NCBI GenBank assembly: GCA_000469685.2
Contig: LS997565.1
Span: 27,028,645 to 27,092,644, forward strand
Length of the DNA: 64,000 bases
Source: Haemonchus contortus
Lineage: Eukaryota > Nematoda > Chromadorea > Rhabditida > Trichostrongylidae
Direction of reading: 5' to 3'
Under the pieces are notes generated by a model. It did not search any database, had not been told where the DNA came from, and saw nothing but the letters and a program-made list of their open reading frames with translations. Below, in pieces: positions 54,601-64,000 of the stretch. Made by a program: the position numbers and the translations under genes. Positions within the stretch are counted from its first letter, which is position 1. The number at the start of each line of letters is the position of its first letter.

Positions 54601-57600
54601 TTCATATTCCTTTTGAAGAGGATCCGTATGCGTGAGTTTTTTCGAATTTCAACAAAACACCAATGCCATAGAAGGCATTTCTCACGGAATTACGGTCTAT
54701 CGCACTTTCCATGGCTTAATAGAATTAGAATAGTTCAGGGGTACACTTCACGATTATTTTGGGGTAGCCAGTTTCGGGCGATTAATGGAGGTAGTTGCCC
54801 ACAATCACGCAAAAGTGGCAATGAAAACAAGGAAATTCGCATGTTCAGAAAAAATTAAGGGTTTGGACTGGAAGCAAAGTTAGGGGTTGGACGAGAATGA
54901 AAAGTCTAAACTTGTAAAACTATGCAGATTGCTTTGACATGATGTTTTGTTGACTGCTGTTCTAACGCCGCAGTGCGCGAAGCGAAATTCTCACAAGGTT
55001 GGCGATTTGTGGGCAAAACTCCAGTCTCGGACGGGACTCGAACCCGTACTTGTCAGTTCCGGGGATTTTATGCAGATTGCGAAAGAGATGCGAAGCAATA
55101 AAAGAGATGAGCAGCAGCTTTGGCGAAAGCAACCGAGACTTGGGAGAGCATACACAATGCCCACTAGAGCTTCGCCCTTTTCTCCAGTCCTTCCTTCCAG
55201 AATTCTGCATGCCATCTCGTCGTTTAGAAGTTCCTGCGGCTCCTAGTCCCTACAGCATGGAAACAAAAAATTAGGAGAGTTTCATTAGTTCCGTCACATT
55301 TCTGGATCCTCTGAGTAACAGGCAACATGCAGACTAGCAGTGTTTTGCAGCAGCCAAGTGCAATACACGAGCGTCTGTAATATTCACACTCTCAGTTTAT
55401 AAAAAGGTTTCGTGAGCAAAGTTCATAAGGAGGTTTTCATTCGCCAGGATCCTTCAAAGAATTTGCTTTCAAGGTGGAGAGGGAGGGATTCCTTGGGCGA
55501 TAACGAGTGGGACTGAATTTAACGAAAACAATGTTAATGAGAATTTCTTCTCCTTTAATCTTCTTATACAGTAGCGCTCAGAAGTCTTCGGTGATATGGT
55601 TCTTCAGCCGCACTTTTCAGTCGTAACTTCTTTCCTACTGGATCTAATCAAGCGAAATTTCTATATTTGGAGCGTGGATGTATGGTGAATATTTACCACC
55701 AATAACCAGCAATCTGATCATGTTCCAGATATCCCAAAAAGCATGAACTCAAAATCGACTGAAAATACAGGTGATGGTCCCTCTAGAATCTCTTTCCTTT
55801 TTGTCATGTCTAAAGTGTACGAGTGTTAATGCCGAACGCAATAGATAAGAAAAACGCACATAAGGTGCGAATAAGTGCAGACGTCAACAGCTTTACTTTT
55901 AGCAAAATCTGCTACCGCAACAAACACCGTACTCTATCTGTGGATATTGCAGCTTCGCGATCAAATAGCGTAGGGTAGGGTGAAATATCCTCTTGATGAA
56001 CATATCCAAATTTGGCCCGATTTGGTCTACGAAGAAAAAAGTTATGAACAAAAAAGCTTCAAAGCGTTTCACCGAAGACTTTTGAGCGCTACTGTATGTT
56101 CGAGGCAGTGATCACTAAGTGCTGTGTAGGAACGTGTATCCAAGCCGAAGTCAATATAATGGATGATCTAGCTCTGGAGCTGCGCAGAAGAAACCCGCGG
56201 CGTTTGGACACGAGGGGAATTAGAGAAGAGGACAAAGAAAGTTTGCTTCCGCGAACATCTTTTCGAACTACTGTGGGAAACTAGGACTAGGCCCAAACGA
56301 AGTGAATGGGCGTCATTCATGACGCCAAGTAACAATCAATGCCTGAAATTTTTTATAGTAGCCGGTGCAAAGGGAAATTCGGAGTTCCCAGTTCCGCTAA
56401 TGAGTGGAGATGAGGGCTTGTTCCTTACGTCGACTCAAAATTCAGGTGCACTTGACTCCTCGTTCGATTTCACAAAGACCGTAAGATGTTCACGGACTAG
56501 ATCTTTAGCGGACATCAGGGCGCTATCTAAACAATGGTCAGACTTCTTAACGGAAGTTCGAAAGAATGGAATGTCGTGCGTCGTGTTCTTCGAGCAAGGC
56601 CGTTCATTAGACTGCTTTGGAATAAACGTAGATCTTACTAGCTCTCGCTCGAGAAGTCGTCAGAACGACAGGTGATACAGGTGATTCACACATAGTCATT
56701 TATGCACTTAATTTCCGGAAACCAATGCTGTTTTGAAGGATCGTGAATCTCCGATTTAAATCCAGCTATTTCAAAGACTCCCCACTTGTACTAATCATCT
56801 TAACTCTCCTTTCTCTGTCTATATCCATCTTTTTCAAGATCTATGACGCATTTTGATAGATTTGTGAAGACTTGATATTGTCTGCCATCCAGACACGCAT
56901 TCCTTCTACCACCAACATTTGACCTAATCTCCTTAAGAATCTCTATCCGATTTTACCCTTAGCGCCATCAACTGAAAATTCTATAAGTCATCTCATTCAA
57001 CAGCGCACAAAAATTTAGAGGGATGAAGGGTGAGCGAAAGGTGCTGGAAGGAATCTATTCTGTTCTGATCTGAAGCCAGTACAGTTGGTTCGTCGCTATT
57101 TTGTTTGTTCATCATCGCTGCAAAATATGATATTCAAAAGCTGAAAGGAATAAGGAAGGAATAGAAGCCAAAATTATGCAAAATTTTCAACTGAATTATG
57201 TGAAAGGAGAACAAAAATCACCGCAAGCTGGATAAATATCTGCTAAGCACGATGTCTTCTTAGCGTTAGTCGAGGAATCGGTTATTGTACAATGAAGAAG
57301 GACCCGTGGATAGAGGGTGAGTGCTGAGTCGTTTTGACTTGTGGGAGATTGTGGGACAATTGAAAATATGAGGAGTGGGAAGGCCTCGTTGAATAATGTC
57401 ATGTATCTCAAGTAGTGAGAGTGAATAGGAGCCGTGGTCAGTTTTTCCCTCAAGTCTATTCAATGTGAACCGCGAACAGTGGCGTCATAAACATCATTAC
57501 AAAAAAATCACTTCCCGTAAAGAAGGGCGAGTTCATTTGATCCTACTTACAAACAAAGCCGAACCTGCTGTAGGTCTCAGTAGGGGAATAATCAGTGCCA

Positions 57601-60600
57601 AAAATTTTGACCATACCTCCTCCTCTTTCCTAGCCATAGAATGCCTTCGCACTGACCAGGTTAATCCCAGGCTAATTATAGGTCATCTCGAGCTTGGCCA
57701 TTTCGGGTAGACTTAGCACAGTCCTCACACGAACTCGGATCGTCTTCTCTACGATTACTTTTACCTATACCCAGCGTTCGCATACTTCTGCTTCGTTGAA
57801 AATACAATATTAGCAATACATTTAAAGTCTTGTTGAATAGGACAATGAGAAGTTTCTCGAAGTGTTTCGGTGGGGGAAAACTCCCAATGGTTCACAGCTA
57901 TTGGTATTCCCAAATTACGACGCTCCATAAGCATCCATGCTCGACTCTCGATTAATCTTGGCACAGTTTTGTAATAATTTTATAAGATTTTATTAAAACC
58001 TGATGCCATGAAGGTAAACAAGTTCTTATCAACCTACGTTTCGGCGTTATCGCCTTCCTCAGAGTTGGAAACCTAAAGATAATTGCTATCCATCCCTCAT
58101 TCAACATTTTAGCTTTAAAAACCGGTTCTCTAGACCTAATGTTTCTAAATGGGCATGATAACCCTTAAAGCGCTTAACCCACCTCCAACAACAACCGCAA
58201 CAAACCGTCGTATGGACGACCGCCGCTAAACTGACCCATAGGGACTTGGGGTAGCTTTAGATGATATGCCTTATCCCTCCCGCCGTGATACCAGGGGCAT
58301 ATAAAACCCACAGATGTCAGAGAAAGGCGCGAGTTCACTAGCTACGGCTAGGCACTCGTCCTTCCTATTCATTTTTGGAGACCTTTGGAGAAAACGCTTC
58401 AAGTGTTTTCCGCGCCGAAATGAGGGGTTCTCGTAATAGAATCCTAACTGTAATTCCGAATACAGCACCTTTATGGGACTCTACTCGGTGTGCACCCAAG
58501 GGGGTCTCCACCCTTGCTCGATTTAACCCCCCCCCAGATGTTCCTTGACCCTAACGCACAGAGGTCGTCCGGTCCCCCCTATATATTCTTCCTCGCATAG
58601 ATTGCATGTGATCAGGTAGATGTCATGCAGTTACCCTCCTGTCCATTAGGGCAGATGACGCAATTGGGAGTCAGGCAAATTCGATCGTAGCAGCGGTTTC
58701 GAACCAGCCGCTGCTTAAGATTTTCAGGTGGGATCTCGACCACGCGTACCATGTCCTTTAGGTCACACCTGTGCAGCGCCGTTCTTATTTCACAGCTCAC
58801 AGCATCACTAATGTAGGGGATACAGAACGCTACTTTATCCAAACTATCAATGACGGGGCCACGTTGTTCCTTTTTATATGATCCATAACGGTTTTTGGGA
58901 GCTAGAGGGTAACCATTGGAAAGTGCGATCGTTCTTGCAAGTTCCATAGACTCAGTTTTCTCCTGCCTTCCGGATGACACCAATTTCGCCGTTTTAAACA
59001 TATTACTTGTGATAGTTCGCTTCGTTTTGGAGGGATGTGCCGAATTGAAGTGTACCAAAATGTTTTTGCTACTGGGCTTTCGATACCATTTGGTACTGTA
59101 AAGACCCCCTTCAAGCCTGGCTTGTGTATTAAGGAAAGGAAGCCAATTATCTTTTGGCTTCTCACGTGTGAATTTGATGTTTTCTGCTTGTCTGTTGAGC
59201 AGATCATAACACGTGTCCATTTCCTCTTCCGTAGAACAGACGACAAAACAGTCGTCTATGTAGCGGCAGTACACAATAGGCCGGCGATCCAGTAACGGCT
59301 TTTCTATTTTGGACATATAAGCTATGGCCAGTACGGGTGCCAGCCGCTGTCCCATGGCCAGTCCAGTCCATGGATCAGGGGGACGGTTGTATGCGTCGCC
59401 TGCGATGGCGGGCATCTACGCGATTTGGCTCTGCGATCGTCTACGCTGACGGCTACGTGCGTTCCATCCCACCTGTTTCGGACCACAACTCAACGCCTTC
59501 CAGCGTTGGCCTTTTATATACGGCCATCTCATCGTGCCGTATCTTGCACTGGTGTGGTGTTAGTACGGGGTGAACAGAAAAGGAGTACTAGAACTGCTTT
59601 CAAGCTTCCCTAGGGTTTCGAAAGAGGGAAGAACTTCTTTGATTCAATTTCAGATCAGTGTGTGGGAGTTGATAAAAGTATCAGTTGGTCAGAGCCATCC
59701 CTCCAGATACGTCATGTGCCTTTCAGCAGTTTACAATGACAAGGACTTGGTGGTCACACTGGTTTCAAAAATCGTTGAGAGGAATGAATGAATGTCCTGT
59801 TACTTCATACAAAAGTTCAGTGTCGTTGCGCCAATTTTCACACCCTTTACATTGAAGAAGGAAGAGCAAAGTGGAACTGCTGATGAGCAAGACAGTATGC
59901 CACTCCTACAGAGACGCTTCTGTTTTCGGTGCGTAACCACGAATTCCCTTGCCTCTGTTGTGTCACAGCGTTGAATCTGAAGTCGATCTTGATAAGGGAT
60001 AAGTCAATGCGGAAAGGCTCACACTTGAAATCTTACCTTTTTCCCTTTTCCTGAATCGTGAGTGCCTTCGCAATAGCTGGATTCACGATCCCCTTAGGAG
60101 CCTTGCTTTTATAGGACGATGGCTTTATCGCTTGGGCAACGGTCACTTCTACCCATATCCGTTCTCTCTTTGTTTTTCTTCTAAAAATTAGAATATTTGG
60201 TGTCATTTAATGCATTTAATGTCTTGTTGACTGGAAGAGACAAATTCGAAAAGTTTTTGGAAGGTTTTTAAGTGGGTCCCATGTGACGCGGGTGTCGTAT
60301 CTCCCTAATGTCAAGCTACGGCGGTTCCAGTGCCTAGCATTTGATAACCTCAAAGATCCGGGATCGAGCAGCCTGAGATGAATCATCCGTATCGATCGAG
60401 ATGAAGATAGGTAGTTTCGCGTTTTGGCAAGAACCAGAGCTTTCATCCTCAGGGTGTGGTGAGCGGTCGGGATCATTATCGGCGTACGTATTGACTCTTA
60501 AGCAGTTCAAAATAATAGTAATTAACTATTTTAGCAACGCCAATTGTAATTTAGAGATTGTTGGTCGTGCAGTGTCCAGCAGAGCTTTTATCAACAGACC

Positions 60601-63600
60601 CACGTAATGAGAGACTTCTCTGGGAACGGATCGGGGTTCCTGCTGGTGCTGGAGAAAATTTACGCAGGAAGATAATATAAGATTTGTTCTTGCTGAATTT
60701 TATTCAAAAGGGTGCCTACAGGATCTAGGGGTTAAAAGGGTGCAAATGAAAAAGCGGAGAAAATATCGAGAAATTGTGGTCAGGTTGATGCTAGCGGGCG
60801 AAGGGAGTGCCTTGCGGAAGGCTGACTTGGCCTCTCACTGTCTTCGCGAGAGGTTACGTTTCCAGTGTCCGCATGTATTGCGGAACCTTTAACTGAGTTT
60901 ACCACATGTCGTAGAGTACCCTCCATTCTTGAGGTCGCATTTCTACCGGCCTCGAGAAACGTTCCCAACCTACTTATCTCTGGACCACTACAGCAGCGCA
61001 TTGGCAGTTCTTTGTATATACAGTGATCTGTAGTGCGTATCTTGGATGGGTTCAGAATGGGTGTTAGTATGATGTAAAGAGGAATGTGATTCCACAGCTG
61101 CTTTTGATCTCTAGTGGGGTTTCGAAAAAAAGAACAGCGTTCTCCAATTTCATTTTAGTTCAATATATAGGATTTAGGGAGAGACACAGTAGATCAGAAC
61201 CATTCTTCCTGAACACGTTATAATTTTGAATTCAACCATTTATGACGACATTGTTGGTCCTTCCAATGCTGGTATCGTTTCCTGTATAATCTGGACCTGC
61301 CTGTCATCGGCACTTTGTCACCGCATTTTCGCTGAGACATCGGATCGAATTATGCCAAAATAATTGAGAATGGTCAGAGAAGGAGAGGAACTTCAGTCAG
61401 AGCGTTGTTACAGAAATCTCTGGTTTTTAACTCACAGTTTTGAACAGAAGTGATACACTGGGTAACGACTTTCTTCACCGTCGAGGTCGCTCGCCACTTT
61501 CGAAACGGATATGGACTTTAGGCGAGACATGAGTGGTTTACACCCTGAACCCAAATGTCACAAGCGTTGGTTTGGATGGATGCAGAAACGTAGGTGCTGG
61601 GAATAACGCATGTCAAGTCATGCGGTTACAATCGTCATGCCGTTTCTCAGTGTGAGATGTTTTAGCGGCTCCATTCGAAAAAACCTTGTTTGCTGAAGTG
61701 ACAACAGTTGGGTGCAGCTATCCACTTGGCGATTTTATCGACAAGTGGATAGCTGCACCCAGCTGCTAGTGAGCAATTGTCGCTTATGACCATGTCAAGC
61801 TCCGCAGCTCGAATTGAGCACCGAGCTCTTTCTCTTCGACAAAAGAGGATAAGATGAAGCGATTGCCACTTAGTTGACTTTATTTGACTAAAGCAACTGG
61901 AATTCTTTAAAGAAAATATATCGGATTTTCGATATAGCCGCCCTATTTGCCCGGACACCAACCGTGCGATCTCAGTGCTTTTCATCTCCTTTGCCGTTCA
62001 TTTCCTTCGAGAAAGAGCTTGTGCACTTTCAAATAATATGGCCCAGTGAAGTTCGTAGTAAACATGAGCTTCGCTCAATTGAGGCAAGCTTGACAAACTA
62101 CTCGACCCTTTATGATCTTGTGCCACACGAGGCTTTTAGGTGGAACAGTTTATTTGGTCAAACGGCCTAACGTCGTCTTCAGAGGCCGAGGTTGCACCGC
62201 TCACGCGGAGAAAATCCGCTGTCGCCACAGGCGACTGTCAGTAGCGAATCAAGATAATATAAGAACAAGATCATAAATATCACAAATAACAGCTGTGTAC
62301 GCCGAGGTTAAAGCAAGAGAGAAGTTGGAGCCTCTCCTCAGTTTTTTCTTGTCCACAGGTTGTTTTGTATAATGGCACCTCACGGCATCTTATATTTTTC
62401 GATTCGACGCTTAGTACTACGACTAGTTTGGTTGAGCATATCAAAAACCATGTCCAAATTTGGGATGTATAGGGCTTAGCTTGAACTGAATAGAGACCGC
62501 AAGCCAGGCAGAGCTCAAGGTGTGAGGCATTAGGCATGCATTGAAATGGCGGTGACGAAGTGTAGAACCTATTGACTCATTTCGATACAGCCCGAGTTAC
62601 AGAAAAAATGTATCAGTACGTCGAAGAATGAAAAAAGCAGGTCTACCCGCATTAGCAATGCCTTTCGTAGGCGGCAAAATGTCGTTACCCTTCTAACGGT
62701 CCTTATTTTTGCTCAACTCAGTCTGGTTTGAAGATTCAGGAAGAACTTAACTTGTATCCTACTAAAATTTCCATCTATTTTTTTACTGCGCCTCTCATTT
62801 CACAATTGTCAACAGCTTAACGTAACTCATAGCAGGAGGGTGTTCTTTGACTCGTGAAAATTACCTACCTGTCCTTGATATCTATGTTGATCCCAATGCT
62901 TGGAGCTTTCCTGGCTACAGAGCGCGACAGTCGTTTTCCCCTGAAGACAATGGTACAAAAATTTGCTATGCCAACAGAACCAAACTGGATTGGACTTGAG
63001 GTTGCACTTAGAACATCTTCCAAAAGAGCTCCAAATATGCTCCAGTGCACACTATCGGAAGATCTGTCGGAAGATGGAAGACACGATGTGGGTTCACTTT
63101 GATGCTTGAGTCCTGCGGTGTGACTGTGGGATATGTCGGCTAGATCGTTGAGCTTTTGAATGAGTTTCGGCTAATTCATGATTACAACAAAGACATTGTT
63201 TTGTTCAGTGCTAGACTACTGATATATTGGAACACAACTTCTCCCTGCCCCTCCCTCTTGCTTCTCTCCCTCTGATGATGTAGTAATTACCTTTTAGAAT
63301 AGTCCATCTTCATCTCTGCTCCGCCTCTGTTTCCCTCACCTCGCGCGGGTAGCGGAAAAGGGACTAAGGGATAGCAATGAAGGGCAACCTTAAATTCGAA
63401 TGATTGCGCTAATAGATGACTGCACCGGGCATCATGCTCGAACTCACAGTTCAGTATCACAGTTCAGTATCACAATTCGTACACGACTGCCCCACATACA
63501 CGTTATCCAGAATCGTTTTCGCGCTTTTTTCAGCAATCCCAGAAACACGATGCTTTTGGTGGCACCGCTCCAAGGAAATCACAGAGTACTCCAATCACGA

Positions 63601-63955
63601 TCTGCCTATACTTCAGCATTTCTTTTGCATTTGGACTGAATTTATTATCATTTTCAAGTGAAAGTCCTGAGTTACTAGCACCATCATACAGCAGGCTCGC
63701 AGAATACTCCCAGTACAACTTTGTTAAACATATGAAACCGTCTTATATTCCAGGCAGTGCAAAAGTGAAGAGCATGTATCGGTCGCTGATTATCATAAGC
63801 TTGACGGTCGTATTTGGTTGGTTCAGTACTTCCATCATTGTAAATCTGAGCTCTGCATTCCAACTGAATGTTGAATTATACCATTTACATTTGCTGGCAG
63901 GATCTTTCGCTAATTTTACGATCTCCATCAATTTCTTCGTTTATTATATTGTCAG
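51650..63955 (+). CDS. srsx: SRSX-type seven-transmembrane chemoreceptor, 3' incomplete
   Basis: This is a nematode serpentine receptor, expected in the plasma membrane of sensory neurons. Visible exons are 51650-51756, 51821-51919, 53825-53956, 54313-54426, 54495-54631 and 63754-63955. Phases agree at every junction, giving 263 codons before the gene leaves the window. TM1 contains IVGNASVVYVTI; TM2 follows LRSHCSILIALLSLADIVLV; TM3 has CVYLQLPSIFAACLSPLLLL then SVATDRLFSLMDFY in the DRY position; TM5 is LLMATSVLVILCYSCFIFLL; TM6 is SLIIISLTVVFGWFSTSIIV; TM7 ends FFVYYIVR. GN in TM1, LxxAD in TM2 and the TM7 pattern fit SRSX. Introns 2 and 5 (1.9 and 9.1 kb) carry retroelement debris; the other three are 64-356 nt. 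A related rhodopsin-like family is the alternative. Confidence 0.93.
52420..53330 (-). mobile_element. RTE-like LINE fragment
   Basis: On the minus strand the palm region reads LRLPQRSAASPCLFLLTMDV then ITKELMDGPLKTILY. The catalytic ADD that should follow is lost to a frameshift. Further on are VQDFQYLGSDLAADVKVDQV and a tail with QLKMREHRLLWF and AVYRKKWRRLTR. The order is that of RTE-type LINEs. Many stops are present. It fills SRSX intron 2 in antisense. Confidence 0.8.
53420..53490 (+). mobile_element. possible SINE tail fragment
   Basis: CCTCCCAAAAACAGGATTGA and the preceding bases resemble the tail of the tRNA-Val SINE copy at 46890. It is too short to be certain. Confidence 0.3.
54950..55075 (-). 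mobile_element. tRNA-derived SINE, copy 3 (5'-truncated)
   Basis: On the minus strand GGGTTCGAGTCCCGTCCGAG (B-box and acceptor) is followed by the family tail through CGCACTGCGGCG and AACAAAACATCA. The A-box half is missing. It lies in SRSX intron 5. Confidence 0.72.
55565..56096. mobile_element. 530-bp MITE, copy C
   Basis: TA-flanked ends TACAGTAGCGCTCAGAAGTC and GACTTTTGAGCGCTACTGTA are the best preserved of the family; the interior matches copies A and B. It lies in SRSX intron 5. Confidence 0.87.
56097..57969. other. SRSX intron 5 sequence, nothing recognised
   Basis: Frames at 56096-56284 and 56319-56675 (+) have no domain that I recognise, and no exon of the receptor could be placed here. 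Confidence 0.4.
58022..58062 (-). ncRNA. hammerhead-ribozyme-like motif near the Penelope 3' end
   Basis: On the minus strand CTGAGGA (58062-58056) fits the CUGANGA core, followed by an A, a GGCG-ATAA-CGCC hairpin and GAAAC (58042-58038). Penelope-like elements are known to carry hammerhead ribozymes. However, there is an extra A between the core and the stem, and I could not form a convincing stem I, so activity is doubtful. Confidence 0.35.
58271..59415 (-). pseudogene. Penelope-like RT plus GIY-YIG protein, frameshifted
   Basis: The first 267 codons (59415-58612) include GLAMGQRLAPVLAIAYM (RT motif before the active site), YCRYIDDCFVV (the YxDD active site), NWLPFLNTQ and a Cys-rich end. 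In a shifted frame YLITCNLCEEEYIGGTGRPL (about 58619-58560) gives the GIY-YIG core, ending at a stop next to a run of nine G (58527-58535). In another frame 58468-58271 continues with GFYYENPSFRRGKHLKRFL and NRKDECLAV. So the C-terminal domain is split by two frame changes. Either true decay or a homopolymer length error could explain the second break. Confidence 0.83.
59416..61709. other. SRSX intron 5 sequence, nothing recognised
   Basis: Only short frames without domains; I can place no receptor exon or repeat here. Confidence 0.4.
61710..61760. repeat. perfect 19-bp hairpin
   Basis: GGGTGCAGCTATCCACTTG and its exact complement flank a 13-nt loop that itself contains CGAT/ATCG. Confidence 0.95.
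61761..63753. other. SRSX intron 5 sequence, nothing recognised
   Basis: No exon, domain or transposon end is supported. A short direct repeat of CAGTTCAGTATCA occurs at about 63448-63473. The final bases give the TATTCCAG acceptor of exon 6. Confidence 0.45.
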
Positions 63956-64000
63956 GTTAGTAAAATACAATACAAACTATTTGGAATAACAATGCAGGAA

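Larger units (their letters stand above)
57970..59415 (-). mobile_element. Penelope-like retroelement, 5'-truncated
   Basis: On the minus strand a reverse transcriptase C-terminal half is followed by a GIY-YIG endonuclease segment, the domain order diagnostic of Penelope-like elements. The 5' part of the RT is absent upstream of 59415, as expected for a truncated insertion. The 3' trailer (about 58270-57970) includes a hammerhead-like motif. The right and left limits are approximate. It lies antisense in SRSX intron 5. Confidence 0.85.

Overview
The window looks like nuclear DNA of a parasitic nematode, most plausibly a strongylid such as a hookworm. The protein genes are split by many introns with nematode-type TTTCAG acceptors. 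Two genes open just behind an isolated acceptor, as expected for spliced-leader trans-splicing. The chemoreceptor is of a nematode-specific kind. The long introns and spacers are packed with Tc1/mariner, Penelope-like, RTE-like, SINE and MITE sequence. No bacterial operon, CRISPR array or rRNA is visible. The species assignment is inference.

Three genes can be reconstructed with consistent reading phase. (1) A linker histone H1 gene on the + strand (3992-4832; four exons, 197 aa) has a TATA box upstream and an AATAAA downstream. (2) A flavin-containing monooxygenase (FMO) on the - strand (36865 down to 17163) has fifteen exons that join in frame to 532 codons; about 1.6 kb of coding sequence is spread over 19.7 kb. 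(3) An SRSX-type seven-transmembrane chemoreceptor on the + strand starts at 51650; six exons are visible to 63955 and it runs off the right edge. Its fifth intron is 9.1 kb. The genes are not obviously in one pathway: chromatin packaging, ER oxidation of xenobiotics or endogenous substrates, and chemosensation.

The rest is mobile-element territory. From left to right: a Penelope-like RT fragment and a mariner remnant (1-640); a decayed Tc1/mariner element (7932-9188); a tRNA-derived SINE (about 10405-10605); a 2.2-kb inverted repeat (11310-13560). Inside the FMO introns lie a 530-bp MITE, a Tc1-like element with doubled (IR/DR) ends, a Tc1-like element with long inverted repeats, a second MITE copy, a tRNA-Val-derived SINE, a mariner element with transposase remains, a TTAA-flanked MITE, and a mariner deletion derivative holding a SINE flanked by a 12-bp target duplication. 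To the right come a 446-bp palindrome, another mariner derivative, an RTE fragment, a second TTAA-flanked MITE and a nearly complete Tc1/mariner element. The SRSX introns hold an RTE LINE fragment, a SINE fragment, a third 530-bp MITE and a 5'-truncated Penelope-like element with RT and GIY-YIG domains.

I found no clear new multi-gene system. The least ordinary items are the IR/DR transposon, the SINE families with a datable nested insertion, the long foldback repeats, a hammerhead-like motif beside the Penelope element, and two atypical splice sites in an otherwise intact FMO gene. All family assignments were made by reading motifs by eye; no database search was possible.
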